A stretch of DNA of 64,000 bases. Origin: Candidatus Eremiobacteraceae bacterium. Lineage in GTDB: Bacteria; Vulcanimicrobiota; Vulcanimicrobiia; Eremiobacterales; Eremiobacteraceae. Each line of letters begins with the position of its first letter. The stretch's first letter is position 1. Below, piece after piece: positions 22,613-31,117 of this stretch. The translations under genes and the position numbers were made by a program. The stretch lies in NCBI GenBank assembly GCA_035314825.1, contig DATFYX010000059.1, positions 27,811 to 91,810 on the forward strand. Reading direction: 5' to 3'. The notes beneath the pieces are model-generated. The model saw only the letters and a program-made list of their open reading frames with translations, was not told the DNA's origin and made no database searches.

Positions 22613-23455
22613 CTATGGAGCGGTCAAGTTTACTCGACCGTTTAGAGCGGTCGATTTTATTCGACCGCTTACGACGCGTCCTTCTTTATGCAGGTCAGAA
22701 TCCGCTTCGAGATGCTCCACAAAGCCGATCGGCGCCCCCCCTTTGGCTTTCACGAGGGTGTTGTCGATGGCATAACTTTCCTGGACGATGAGGCCGCTGG
22801 CGCGATCGAACCAGGCCGAGCCGTGCAGCGCGATCGCTCCTGGCAGAAGACCCGGCAGGTTGTACTCCTTGCCTGTGATCCGGCCGCGGCCGGTCACGTC
22901 GATGCGCACCCGATCGCCGTCGGCCGTCGCCACCACATGCTCGAAGACGGCGTTGCCCGAACCGAGGGAGGTCAGCACATGTTGCTGCGTCATCCATCTG
23001 CTGCCGACAACGACCGGCTCAGCCGGCAGATCGATCATCGGCGCGTCTTCGAGCGCGTAGAGCTTCGCGCCGACCTGCACGTTGCGCGGCGTGACGAGCG
23101 CGGTACCGCTGTCATGGCTGACGGCTATTTTGTTGCGCGGCACGTCATGGACAGTGGTGGTGACGTCGCCACGGACGCGCGCAGCCGTCGCGTTCGCTGA
23201 TAGAACCGTGCCGTTCGCAAGGATCGTCGTGCGCACTTCTTCGTCGATGACCATGCCTTGCGAGCGGAACGCTTCCAAGCGCGCTGCCGGCAGTTTCCAG
23301 TCGATGCGGTCGACCAGATCGGAATGCTGGACGAGGCGTTCGCCTGCGGACAGGCTCAGCCGCAATACATACGAGCCGGGCTGCTGCGCGGCGGCGCTAC
23401 CCGTGATGGCCAGGCCCGCGGCACATGCGAGCGCGAGGACTCGTCGTACGTTCAT
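22613..23455 (-). CDS. Secreted protein with repeat-encoded C-terminal tail
   Basis: A 280-residue exported protein of unknown function with a signal peptide ([18 protein letters not shown]). The mature domain includes [27 protein letters not shown] and [19 protein letters not shown], a pattern loosely shared with the secreted protein at 17683-18495. The last 17 or so residues (GRIKSTA and GRVNLTAP) are encoded by two palindromic repeats, and the TAG stop lies just beyond them. The domain proper probably ended near LHKEGR before the repeats arrived. It is the first gene of a probable minus-strand unit with panB and the dehydrogenase, and it diverges from the SEC-C gene with 17 bp between start codons. 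Confidence 0.7.
   Translation of the reverse strand: MNVRRVLALACAAGLAITGSAAAQQPGSYVLRLSLSAGERLVQHSDLVDRIDWKLPAARLEAFRSQGMVIDEEVRTTILANGTVLSANATAARVRGDVTTTVHDVPRNKIAVSHDSGTALVTPRNVQVGAKLYALEDAPMIDLPAEPVVVGSRWMTQQHVLTSLGSGNAVFEHVVATADGDRVRIDVTGRGRITGKEYNLPGLLPGAIALHGSAWFDRASGLIVQESYAIDNTLVKAKGGAPIGFVEHLEADSDLHKEGRVVSGRIKSTALNGRVNLTAP
22617..22640. repeat. Palindromic repeat type 1, first of a pair
   Basis: Unit GGAGCGGTCAAGTTTACTCG followed by ACCG, with one arm mismatch. It encodes the final GRVNLTAP of the secreted protein on the minus strand. Confidence 0.82.
22644..22668. repeat. Palindromic repeat type 1, second of a pair
   Basis: It starts AGAGCGGTCGATTTTATTCG and ends ACCGC, three bases after the first copy and in the same orientation. 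It encodes GRIKSTA in the tail of the same protein. Confidence 0.82.
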
Positions 23456-23472
23456 GTAACTCGGTTATCGGC

Positions 23473-24219
23473 ATGAACAAGCCCGGACGCAACGACCTGT
23501 GCCCATGCGGCAGCGGCCGCAAGTACAAACGGTGCTGCCTCGGGCGCGAGGCGGAACACGATGCGTTCGCGCAAGCGCTCGAAACCCGCGTGCTGCCGTC
23601 GCTCTCGCAGCTGGCGAGGTTCGCGGAGTCTTCAAGCGGCCTGACGCTCGACCTGGTCGCACGGACCGAATTCCCGTTTTGGCGGGTGCCCCTCGATGAC
23701 GTCGCGGCCACGCGGGTCGTCGATCACCTGATCTTCGACGTACGGCTGGAGCGCTACGGCCGCACCGCAATCGATCAATTCTTGCTCGAACGCGGAGCGT
23801 TGCTCGGCGCCGGCGAGCGGACGATGCTCGGCGCCTGGGCGGCGACGCCGCGGCGTTTGTATCGAGTGGACGGCTGGTCTGCAGGCTTTCTGCAGGTCAG
23901 CGATGTGCTCAGCGAGGCACCGCAGCAGCTCTCGGTTTGGCCGCTGGGTCGTGGCGCAGGTTTGATCGCCGACGGCGCGCCCGTGGCGTTGCGCGCGCTG
24001 CCGGCGCTCGACGCGTTCGTCTGCCTTGGCCGGCCGACGGTGTTCGGTGACCGCGACGTCGAGCGGATCGCCGGCGCCATCCGCCAACGTCATCTCGATT
24101 TCGTGCGCAGCCAGCGCATCGTCGGCATGGACGATTTCTTGCGCCTAGCGCCGACCGCGTTGGACGAAGAGGCGGCATCCTCGACGCGCGACTCAGGCAT
24201 CATCCTGCCGGGCGCCTGA
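23473..24219 (+). CDS. SEC-C motif zinc-binding protein
   Basis: A 248-residue protein beginning with a SEC-C zinc-finger ([22 protein letters not shown]), the CxCGSGxKxKxCC motif also found at the C-terminus of SecA. The rest ([23 protein letters not shown]...) resembles a family of uncharacterised SEC-C-containing proteins. The function is unknown; SEC-C modules bind zinc and often contact ribosomes or SecB. The ATG at 23473 was chosen because it immediately precedes the motif; an upstream in-frame start would overlap the divergent gene. The stop overlaps the start of the gamma-glutamyltransferase gene (TGATG), so the two are coupled. Confidence 0.8.
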   Translation: MNKPGRNDLCPCGSGRKYKRCCLGREAEHDAFAQALETRVLPSLSQLARFAESSSGLTLDLVARTEFPFWRVPLDDVAATRVVDHLIFDVRLERYGRTAIDQFLLERGALLGAGERTMLGAWAATPRRLYRVDGWSAGFLQVSDVLSEAPQQLSVWPLGRGAGLIADGAPVALRALPALDAFVCLGRPTVFGDRDVERIAGAIRQRHLDFVRSQRIVGMDDFLRLAPTALDEEAASSTRDSGIILPGA

Positions 24220-25862
24220 TGAGTGCGCCGCTGACGCCGGACGGTTCGCGGCCCAGCGCGCGAAGCGTACGGGGCATGGTGACGGCTCCGCACGCGCTGG
24301 CCGCGCAGGCAGGCGTGTTGACGCTGAGCGCCGGCGGCTCGGCCGCCGATGCCGGTGTCGCGATCGCCGCCGCCTTGAGCGTGCTCTATCCGCACATGAC
24401 CGGGATCGGCGGCGACGCGTTCTTCCTTTATTATGACGCAGGCACGCGCACCGTTCACGCCTATAACGGCTCCGGACGGTCGGCGGCGCTGGCCGATCGC
24501 GCCTACTATGAACGCCTCCGTATGCGCTCCATTCCGCGCCACGGCGGCCCGTCGGCGTTGACGGTGCCTGGCGCGGTCGACGCGTGGCTGGCGCTGCATG
24601 AGCGCTTCGGGCGCATGTCGCTCCAGGCGGTGCTCGCGCCCGCCGTCGAGCACGCGCGCGGTGGCGCGCCGATCGCGCGCAGTCTGGCGCGCGGACTGCA
24701 CGAAGAACACGCACTGCTCGCCGCCGATGAAGGCGCGCGCACGTTGTACGCTGCGCGACCGAGCTATCCGATCGGCACGCGTTTGGCACAGCCGGCGCTC
24801 GCACGCAGTCTCGAGAGCATCGCATCGCACGGCCGATCGTTCTGGTATGAGGGCGAGGCGGCCGAGCATATCGAACGCGCATGCGTGCGCGCCGGCAGCC
24901 CGCTGCGGGCTGCGGACCTGTCGGAACATCGCGGTTTTTACGCCGATCCGTTGCGCGCGCGCTTCGGCGCCTATGAATCGCTGGTCACGCCGCCCAATTC
25001 GCAGGGCCTCGCTTTGCTGCTCGCTCAGGGCATTCACGACGCCGGCGCAGATCGCGGCGGGGATGCGTTGGGCAGCGCTGGTCTCGCCCATCTCGACATC
25101 GAGGCGATCGTGCTCGCGTTCGCGGACCGCGACGCGTGGGTCGGCGACCCGGACGCGGTCAAACCCTCGTTTGAGCGCTTGCTGTCAGCCGACTACGCGA
25201 AGTCCCAAGCGGCAAAGATCGATTCATATCGGGCGTGCGATGTGGTCCCAAGAAAAGTGGTCCCGCGCTCTCGAGCGCGGGCCGCCGGCGGCGACACCAC
25301 GTACTTCGCGTGCGTGGACGCCGACGGCAACGCGCTGTCCATGATCCAATCGCTCTATTTCCACTTCGGTTCGTGCGTGGGCGTGCCCGAGCTGGGCATC
25401 GTGCTGCAGAACCGCGGCCACGCGTTCACGCTCGATGAAGGCCGCCCGACCTCGCTGCACCCTGAGCAGTTGCCGTTTCACACGCTCATGGCCGCGATGT
25501 TGCTGGAAGACGGCGAGCCGCGCTTGGTGTACGGCACGATGGGCGGTGAGGGCCAGCCGCAGACGACGCTGCAGATCTCCGTCGCGATCGCGGAGCGCGG
25601 CGTCGACCCACAGACCGCCTTGGACATGCCGCGCTGGCGCTATGGCAAGACCTGGGGTGACGAAGTGCCCGGCGTCGCCATCGAGCGCCGCGCCGGCGAG
25701 GCGTGCATCGCGGGCCTGCGCGCGCGCGGCCACGACATGATCGTCACCGACGATTGGGAGGAATCGATGGGCCACGCCGGCGCGATCAGCATCGAGCGCG
25801 CTGAGGGGATGCTCGTGGGCGCCTCGGACTTGCGCAGCGACGGCGCCGCCCTCGGCCTGTAG
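24219..25862 (+). CDS. ggt: Gamma-glutamyltransferase family protein with palindrome insertion
   Basis: A 547-residue Ntn-hydrolase that normally cleaves itself to expose an N-terminal threonine. It has the family N-terminus (MVTAPHALAAQAGVLTLSAGGSAADA, TGIGGDAFFLYY), the processing site GGD|TTYFACVDADGN (nucleophile Thr360), and MGGEGQPQ near the end. It has no signal peptide, so a cytoplasmic acylase or glutamyltransferase role is likely; the substrate is unknown. About 15 residues just before the processing site (DVVPRKVVPRSRARA) are encoded by a type 2 palindrome at 25241-25283 and look like an insertion at the C-terminal end of the large subunit. The start overlaps the SEC-C stop. A palindrome directly follows the TAG stop. 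Confidence 0.85.
   Translation: MSAPLTPDGSRPSARSVRGMVTAPHALAAQAGVLTLSAGGSAADAGVAIAAALSVLYPHMTGIGGDAFFLYYDAGTRTVHAYNGSGRSAALADRAYYERLRMRSIPRHGGPSALTVPGAVDAWLALHERFGRMSLQAVLAPAVEHARGGAPIARSLARGLHEEHALLAADEGARTLYAARPSYPIGTRLAQPALARSLESIASHGRSFWYEGEAAEHIERACVRAGSPLRAADLSEHRGFYADPLRARFGAYESLVTPPNSQGLALLLAQGIHDAGADRGGDALGSAGLAHLDIEAIVLAFADRDAWVGDPDAVKPSFERLLSADYAKSQAAKIDSYRACDVVPRKVVPRSRARAAGGDTTYFACVDADGNALSMIQSLYFHFGSCVGVPELGIVLQNRGHAFTLDEGRPTSLHPEQLPFHTLMAAMLLEDGEPRLVYGTMGGEGQPQTTLQISVAIAERGVDPQTALDMPRWRYGKTWGDEVPGVAIERRAGEACIAGLRARGHDMIVTDDWEESMGHAGAISIERAEGMLVGASDLRSDGAALGL
25241..25283. repeat. Palindromic repeat type 2 inside ggt
   Basis: Contains GTGGTCCC twice (25242-25249 and 25257-25264), followed by GCGCTCTCGAGCGCGGG, an inverted repeat with TCCCGCGCT/AGCGCGGG arms. 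The same GTGGTCCCGCGCT...GCGCGGG core forms the rpoC terminator at 59711-59734. It is in frame within ggt. Confidence 0.75.
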
Positions 25863-25885
25863 TCCCGGCCTCTTGAGGCCGGGCC
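25863..25885. terminator. Inverted repeat between convergent ggt and TMEM175-like genes
   Basis: CCCGGCCTC and GAGGCCGGG surround a TT centre, lying directly between the ggt TAG stop and the stop of the opposite-strand gene at 25887. A stable hairpin is expected from either strand. There is no T-tract, so its role as a terminator is inferred. Its outline (TCCCG...TTGA...CGGG) resembles the type 2 palindromes. Confidence 0.5.
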
Positions 25886-25886
25886 G

Positions 25887-26516
25887 CTAGATCCGATACA
25901 AGGCTCGGATGCGCGGAGCGAACACGTAGTTCAACTGCACCAAGACGATGAACCCGATGCTGACGTACGTGTTGATGAAGCACAGCGCGGCGCCGATCGC
26001 GTAGAGCGCCTGCGCGACGAGGACCCGCCGCTCCATGGCCTCGTGCAGGTCAGGCGTCGTGTCCTCCTTGAGCAGGCCGGCGCGCGTCGCGTAGCGCCAG
26101 CTCACGAAGATGAACACGCCGAGCAACAGGATGTTGAACCAGTACACGAGCAGCGCCACGCGATACGTGATGAACTCGGCCAGCAGCGAGGTCGAGAACG
26201 GCATCAGCGTGACCACGAGCAAGAACCCGATCTGGATCCACGTCAGGTCGCGGTCGCTGCGCACGAAGCGGTTGAACTGGGTCTGCTGGCCGACCCAGAA
26301 AATGCCCAAGGTCATGAACGTCATGAAATAGGGTAGCAAGCGCGGGGCAAGCGCGAGCAGCGCCTGCCACAGCTCGCGCTCGCTGTGGATCAGGCTGCTC
26401 ACCGGTGCCCGCAGATCGAGCACGAGCAAGGTCATGGCGACGGCGAACACGCCGTCGCTTAAGGCGGCAAGACGTTCCAGGCTCTGACCCGCGATCAGAT
26501 TGTACGCCGCGCGCAT
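25887..26516 (-). CDS. TMEM175-like potassium channel (DUF1211)
   Basis: A 209-residue integral membrane protein with about six hydrophobic helices. The first helix carries the family signature RLAALSDGVFAVAMTLLVLDL, close to the RxxxFSDGVFAIAxTLL filter helix of bacterial TMEM175 channels. Bacterial members form tetrameric K+-permeable channels. Here the conserved Phe before SDG is Leu. The gene begins 51 nt after the anti-sigma factor gene on the same strand and may belong to the sigma/anti-sigma operon, which would suggest a link to envelope or osmotic stress. That link is inference. Confidence 0.82.
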   Translation of the reverse strand: MRAAYNLIAGQSLERLAALSDGVFAVAMTLLVLDLRAPVSSLIHSERELWQALLALAPRLLPYFMTFMTLGIFWVGQQTQFNRFVRSDRDLTWIQIGFLLVVTLMPFSTSLLAEFITYRVALLVYWFNILLLGVFIFVSWRYATRAGLLKEDTTPDLHEAMERRVLVAQALYAIGAALCFINTYVSIGFIVLVQLNYVFAPRIRALYRI

Positions 26517-26567
26517 CCGGGCGGACGTTCCCCGCGCGGCGCATGCTTCCTCGGGCGCCGGAAGGTG

Positions 26568-27470
26568 CTAGTGGGCGAACTTGGTGCCGGGGCGCAGTTT
26601 GCTGACCGTATGATGGTCCGGCGTGATCTGCGCCTCGTTGCCGGCCAAGACGTTGAAGGTCTCGCCGGGCAGGAAGATCGCGACGCTGCCCTCTCCGACG
26701 GCGACGTGCGTCGACCCGGTCTGCGCGGTGACGGTGAAGATCGTGCCGGTCGGCACGACGGTCGCCTGATCGGTCGCGACGTGGATGGCCCCGCTGTTCT
26801 TCTGAAGGTTCTCGCGCACGCCGACCGTGCCGTGATCGATGCGCACCGCGATGACGTCGGGATCGCCGGTCTGCGGATCCACGCGCACGGTGCCGACCTT
26901 GATCTGCGTGCCGTTGGCGATCGTGACGGCCAGATGCGGGCCGATCGCGATGGTCGAGGGCTGGTCGGAGCTGTTCGAAAGCGTCTCACCCGGCTGGATC
27001 ATGACCGAGCCGGATGCCGGCGATGACGAACCGTTGGCGGCAGCGACGTCGAGCGAACCGTTGATCGCCGCGGAGATCGAGGTCGGCACCTGGCTGCGGT
27101 TGATCGCGCTTTGCTGGATCACGCCCCGGCTGATGAGGATGAGCGCGAAGACCGCCGCCGCGGTGCCCAGCGCCAGTCCGAAGCTGCGCCAATTGGTGAC
27201 TGAATCGACCAGGCTGCGCCATGTCTCGCCGCGTTTGGTGGTGACGTGGTTGGCGGCGAAGACGTGCTCGATGATGCGATCTTCCAGGCCGCGCGGCACG
27301 GCGAGCTGCGGCACTTGGAGCAGCAGCGCCTGGAACCGCTCGGCGCGCGTCAGGGTGTTGGCACAGGCGAAGCACGTGCGGCGGTGGGCGTCGAGCAGCA
27401 TCTGCTGCGTCGGCGTCAGCTGTGCGTCGAAGGACTGGTAGAGGAAGTCGAGCGCTTCAGAGCACTCCAT
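26568..27470 (-). CDS. Anti-sigma factor with zinc finger and FecR domain
   Basis: A 300-residue single-pass membrane protein. The N-terminal cytoplasmic part has a zf-HC2 zinc finger (HRRTCFACA, the HxxxCxxC of ZAS anti-sigma factors). A transmembrane helix follows at about 93-113 (FGLALGTAAAVFALILISRGV), and the extracytoplasmic part is a FecR-like beta domain (GTIFTVTAQTGSTHVAVGEGSVAI). Such proteins hold an ECF sigma factor inactive until an external cue is sensed. It follows the sigma gene after 16 nt on the same strand, the standard pairing. No TonB receptor or signalling partner is adjacent, so the inducing signal is unknown. Confidence 0.85.
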   Translation of the reverse strand: MECSEALDFLYQSFDAQLTPTQQMLLDAHRRTCFACANTLTRAERFQALLLQVPQLAVPRGLEDRIIEHVFAANHVTTKRGETWRSLVDSVTNWRSFGLALGTAAAVFALILISRGVIQQSAINRSQVPTSISAAINGSLDVAAANGSSSPASGSVMIQPGETLSNSSDQPSTIAIGPHLAVTIANGTQIKVGTVRVDPQTGDPDVIAVRIDHGTVGVRENLQKNSGAIHVATDQATVVPTGTIFTVTAQTGSTHVAVGEGSVAIFLPGETFNVLAGNEAQITPDHHTVSKLRPGTKFAH

Positions 27471-27486
27471 CCTTACATGCGTCCTT

Positions 27487-28074
27487 TCACGACGTCAGCA
27501 GCGGGCTCAGCCACGTCTGGAGCCTGCGCTTGGCACGGTGCAGATTGGTGCGGGCCGCCTGTTCGGTCATGCCCAGCACGTCGGAGATCTCGGAATACGC
27601 AAGCCCCTGCAGCTCGCGCAAGATGAAGACCATGCGCTCCTGGGCCGGCAGCAGCGCCAAGCCCTCTTCGAGCGCCTTGTACGTCTCGCGCCCCTCGGCG
27701 CGCGTTTCGGGTCGATCGTTGACCGAAGCGGTCAGCTCTGATTCGGGGACGTCTTCGATGTCGGTCGTCTGCAGGCTCGCACGGCCCATGGACGTGAGGC
27801 AGACGTTGACGCAGATGCGATACAGCCAGCTCGAGACTTTGCTGCGGCCCGAAAACGTGTTGGCATGCTGAAACGCGCGCAGAAATGCCTCTTGGACGAG
27901 GTCCTCCGCGGACGCCGCATTATACCGATAGGCAACGTTGTACAGCATTCTCGTGTATCGCCGCACCAGATCGGCGAACGCATCCCCGTCTCCCTTGGCG
28001 ATGCGTTGCATCAGGGCAAAATCGGGCCCTGACGACACTGGTTCCAATTTCTTGGACCGTATCGGATGCAACAT
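27487..28074 (-). CDS. ECF RNA polymerase sigma factor (RpoE-like)
   Basis: A 195-residue extracytoplasmic-function sigma factor. Region 2 contains FADLVRRYTRMLYNVAYRYN and AEDLVQEAFLRAF, the helix contacting the -10 element. Region 4 contains LPAQERMVFILRELQGLAYSEISDVLGMTEQAARTNLHRAKRRL, the helix-turn-helix for the -35 element. An acidic linker joins them. It is cotranscribed with the anti-sigma gene downstream. Autoregulation is usual for such pairs, but I cannot identify a convincing ECF promoter in the 135 bp upstream, which also serve the divergent Fic-like gene. Confidence 0.92.
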   Translation of the reverse strand: MLHPIRSKKLEPVSSGPDFALMQRIAKGDGDAFADLVRRYTRMLYNVAYRYNAASAEDLVQEAFLRAFQHANTFSGRSKVSSWLYRICVNVCLTSMGRASLQTTDIEDVPESELTASVNDRPETRAEGRETYKALEEGLALLPAQERMVFILRELQGLAYSEISDVLGMTEQAARTNLHRAKRRLQTWLSPLLTS

Positions 28075-28209
28075 TGTTACAGGGACTCGGTCCTGTGCGA
28101 GGACCTGATCGACATCCGGCTCCGCCTTTTCGTGCTGTATGACGGGACGGCGTGGGGCCGCGCGTGAAAATGGTCCCCCCGCATTACACGAGATACAGGT
28201 TCTCTGATT

Positions 28210-29517
28210 GTGCGAGATTACCCAGGCAGCGTCGAGTGCGCCCGGTCACCTTTGCGCGCGCCGCGACCAGGCATCGCGGGACGGCCGAGCGAATCGCCCC
28301 GAGCCATCGTGCGGAACTTCTTATTAGAGGAGCTGGCGGACGCGCTTGATGACCGGAGCGGCCAGTTCCGTTATTTTTTCGTGAGCGCTTCAGGCCGGGT
28401 CCAGCCGTACGCCACGGACGACCCGGCTGCGCTGCGCATCGCAGCTCGCGCCGACGCCATCGCCGTCCATCCCATGTCCCACAGCGAAGCGCACGCATTG
28501 ATGGTCGACTTCATCGAGACCCTGCTCGACGGCGAGCTGGCCGACCGCCTTCGCAGCGCCGCGAGCGGATCGACCAGCCCCGCCCGCTTCCTGCAGGTGC
28601 TCAGCGCCTATCCCCGCGCGCGCCGTTCGTGGTTATCCTATCGTCAGCGCCGGCTGGAGTCGCTCGCGCTCGACTGGCTGCGCGAGCATGGCGTCGACAC
28701 GGCGGCGTTTGGCCTGGACGAGCCCGCTCGATCGGAAGAAGAAGCGACGGGCTTGCGTTTTGCGCCCGAGCTCGAAGAACGCTTGCGTGGACTGCGCGAG
28801 CAGCTGCGCGCGTTCGGCGCCCAGGGCGAAGCGGCCGCGATCGCCCGGGCCGCACTGCGCCACGAATGGCGCATCGACGAGATCTACCACTCCAACGCGC
28901 TGCGCGGCAACCGGCTCGACAGGACGCAGACCGAAGATCTGGTGATGCGCGGCGAGACCGTCGGCGGCCTGACCTTGCGCGAACACCTCGAGGCAGTCAA
29001 CCTGTTCAAGGCTTTGGATCGCGCCGCCGTGCTGGCGCGCAGCGACGCGCCGCTGACCGAGCATGCGATCCGCGAGCTGCACGCCCAGCTCTTCGCCTCG
29101 ATCGACGACGAGCAGGCGGGCGAGTATCGCCGCACCGACGCGCGCATCGTCGGCCGCGACTACCTGCCGCCGGAAAGCGTACTCGTGCCGGCGCTGCTGC
29201 GCGAGTTCACCGAGTGGCTGGAGGAATCGTCCGCCGATCCGGTCGCAAAGGCCGCGGCGGCGCAGGCCAAGATCCTCAACATCGCGCCGTTCCTGGACGG
29301 CAACGGCCGCGTCGGCCGCCTGCTGTCCAATCTGATCCTCGAAGCCAACGCGTATCCGCCTGCCATCGTGCACGTGCAGGACCGTGAACGCTACTACGAC
29401 GGCCTGCGCCAGGCCGATAGCGGCGACATGAGCGGCCTGCTCGCGTTGCTCATCGACTGCATCGAAGCGGCTCTCGCGCGCCTGTCGGGCGCAGTACGCA
29501 GCGCCGGCAACGTCTAA
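28210..29517 (+). CDS. Degenerate Fic-domain protein with UPF0158-like N-terminus
   Basis: A 435-residue protein. Residues about 30-155 resemble the UPF0158 family (DFIETLLDGELADRL, AYPRARRSWLSYRQRRLESLALDWLREHGVD). Residues about 185-425 are a Fic fold, with GEYRRTDARIVGRDYLPPE and the core loop NIAPFLDGNGRVGRLLSNL. In active Fic enzymes the loop is HPFxxGNGR; here the catalytic His is Ala359. The alpha-inh motif, normally S/TxxxE, reads SNALRGN, with Arg232 instead of the inhibitory Glu. Both changes are clear in the DNA. The nucleotide-binding GNGR remains, so it may bind nucleotides without AMP transfer. Start GTG 28210 is uncertain; GTG 28309 is an alternative. It is 11 nt upstream of the nuclease gene. 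Confidence 0.8.
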   Translation: MRDYPGSVECARSPLRAPRPGIAGRPSESPRAIVRNFLLEELADALDDRSGQFRYFFVSASGRVQPYATDDPAALRIAARADAIAVHPMSHSEAHALMVDFIETLLDGELADRLRSAASGSTSPARFLQVLSAYPRARRSWLSYRQRRLESLALDWLREHGVDTAAFGLDEPARSEEEATGLRFAPELEERLRGLREQLRAFGAQGEAAAIARAALRHEWRIDEIYHSNALRGNRLDRTQTEDLVMRGETVGGLTLREHLEAVNLFKALDRAAVLARSDAPLTEHAIRELHAQLFASIDDEQAGEYRRTDARIVGRDYLPPESVLVPALLREFTEWLEESSADPVAKAAAAQAKILNIAPFLDGNGRVGRLLSNLILEANAYPPAIVHVQDRERYYDGLRQADSGDMSGLLALLIDCIEAALARLSGAVRSAGNV

Positions 29518-29527
29518 GCACGCACGC

Positions 29528-31117
29528 ATGGATTCCGACGACGCCGGGGCGCCTTTCGCGGGCGCGCCTGCCGGTGGGCTGCGCGAAGCCATCGCCGCCG
29601 CGCTCGCGGCCGGCGATTGGCCGTGGCCGGCATCGGTGCGCAGCGACGATTCGTTCATCGACGGCTTATGCGAGTTGGCTTCGGCATTCGAGCGCGCGGG
29701 TGTCGGCGAGCTGGCGCTGGCAGCCGCCGTCGCGGACGAACATGCAGAGCGCAGTGCGATCGCGCGCGTGCTTCTCCACGCGCGGCGCGTCGCTCGCGGA
29801 AGCTCGCCGCACGGTCCTCCCGATGCGCGAGCACGTGCGGCGCGGCCGCTGGAGGCGCGGACCCTCGCCGAGGCCTTCGAGCTGCTGGCCGGCGAGGGGA
29901 TCGAGGATATCGTGATGCACCGCCGCATCGTCGCGGCGATCGCGGCGCCGCCGCCGGGCGTGCGGCTGCATTCTCATCGAAGAACGGCGGCGCACGATGT
30001 GCGCCTCGCCTCGATCCGGTTTTCCGATGACGCGGCGCCGGCAGACAAGTTCGGCGCTTGGTCGGCCGCGCTGGGAGCAGACGTGGGCGCGCACGATGCG
30101 GGTGCGGGCGTACACGTGCGCGTCGCACAGCCCGCGTCGTCGGCGTTGGCTGCTTGGTTCGACACCCTCGACGCCGGTCCGGATGTCTGGTCGTGGCCGC
30201 CGCCGGAGGAACCGCGCCCCCTAGTCGCGCCCGCCATGACGTTTTCAGCATCGCGCCTCAACGGTTTTGTGAAATGCCCGCGGCGCTGGTTCTTCGAGTA
30301 CTTGTGCGATGCGCTCGACGATGAAGGCTCGGCGGCGGCCACCTACGGCAAGGTGTTCCACGAAGCGCTCGAGGCGCTGCATCGCGCGATCCGCCTGCCG
30401 GCAGAATTCTCCGGCAACGCGATCCTCGAGCGCCTTCATCTGGAGCTCGATCTCGCGTTCCAGCGCAACGAAGCGCAGTTCGCATCACGGCTGGAGCTTG
30501 AGGTCAGCCGCCTGCGCGCCCGCGCGGTCGCGGCGCATTATGCGCGTTGGCTGCGCGCCGAAGCGCAGGATCATCCGATGCACGTCGAGGCGGTCGAATC
30601 GCTGCAGCGTTGGACGATGGGTAGACACGAATTTGTCGGCTTCGTTGACCGCATCGACCGCCCGGCCGGCGGCGGCCCGATCACCATCTACGATTATAAG
30701 ACGGGGCGCATCGAGGAGGACCCGCGCGAATATGTCGCGGCGATGCGCCGCGGCGAAGAAGCCCAGCTGGCGCTGTACTACACCGTGCGCCGCATGCGCG
30801 GGGACCAGGTAGGCAGGCTCGCGCTGATCTCGCTGCGCGATCCGCGCGATCCCGTCTGGGTGCTCGCGCTCGACATGACCGATGACGCCGGGGTCGCCGT
30901 CGTGGAACGCAGCGAGCGCAGCGGCGTCGTGCGCGGATCGTGCACGCCCCAGGATATCGAAACGGCCGTCGAAACGCTCCTCGCCCGGGCGGACCTGCTG
31001 ACCGGCGGCGGTCTCGAGCATTTCGAGGTCGGTGAGGATCCGCCGTGTTCGTACTGCGCGTACGCCCGCGCGTGCCGCGAGCGGCCGGACGAAGGCGAGC
31101 GCGTCTTTGCCCGCTGA
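29528..31117 (+). CDS. RecB/AddB-type PD-(D/E)XK nuclease with Fe-S cluster motif
   Basis: A 529-residue protein whose C-terminal half is a RecB-family nuclease. FSASRLNGFVKCPRRWFFEYL supplies Cys250, YGKVFHEALEALH is the conserved His helix, FVGFVDRIDR and IYDYKTGR are catalytic motifs, and CSYCAYARAC gives Cys507, Cys510 and Cys516. The C...CxxCx5C layout matches the 4Fe-4S staple of AddB nucleases. The N-terminal 230 residues are Ala-rich and I cannot assign them. The start ATG is 11 nt after the Fic-like gene. The stop overlaps the downstream helicase gene, so the two polypeptides probably work together in DNA end processing like a split AddB/AdnAB enzyme. That function is inferred. Confidence 0.82.
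   Translation: MDSDDAGAPFAGAPAGGLREAIAAALAAGDWPWPASVRSDDSFIDGLCELASAFERAGVGELALAAAVADEHAERSAIARVLLHARRVARGSSPHGPPDARARAARPLEARTLAEAFELLAGEGIEDIVMHRRIVAAIAAPPPGVRLHSHRRTAAHDVRLASIRFSDDAAPADKFGAWSAALGADVGAHDAGAGVHVRVAQPASSALAAWFDTLDAGPDVWSWPPPEEPRPLVAPAMTFSASRLNGFVKCPRRWFFEYLCDALDDEGSAAATYGKVFHEALEALHRAIRLPAEFSGNAILERLHLELDLAFQRNEAQFASRLELEVSRLRARAVAAHYARWLRAEAQDHPMHVEAVESLQRWTMGRHEFVGFVDRIDRPAGGGPITIYDYKTGRIEEDPREYVAAMRRGEEAQLALYYTVRRMRGDQVGRLALISLRDPRDPVWVLALDMTDDAGVAVVERSERSGVVRGSCTPQDIETAVETLLARADLLTGGGLEHFEVGEDPPCSYCAYARACRERPDEGERVFAR

Noticed and set aside
30590..30606. Apparent palindrome half-site (GCGGTCGAAT) in the nuclease gene
   Set aside because: Only one arm is present, with no inverted partner; consistent with chance in GC-rich coding DNA.
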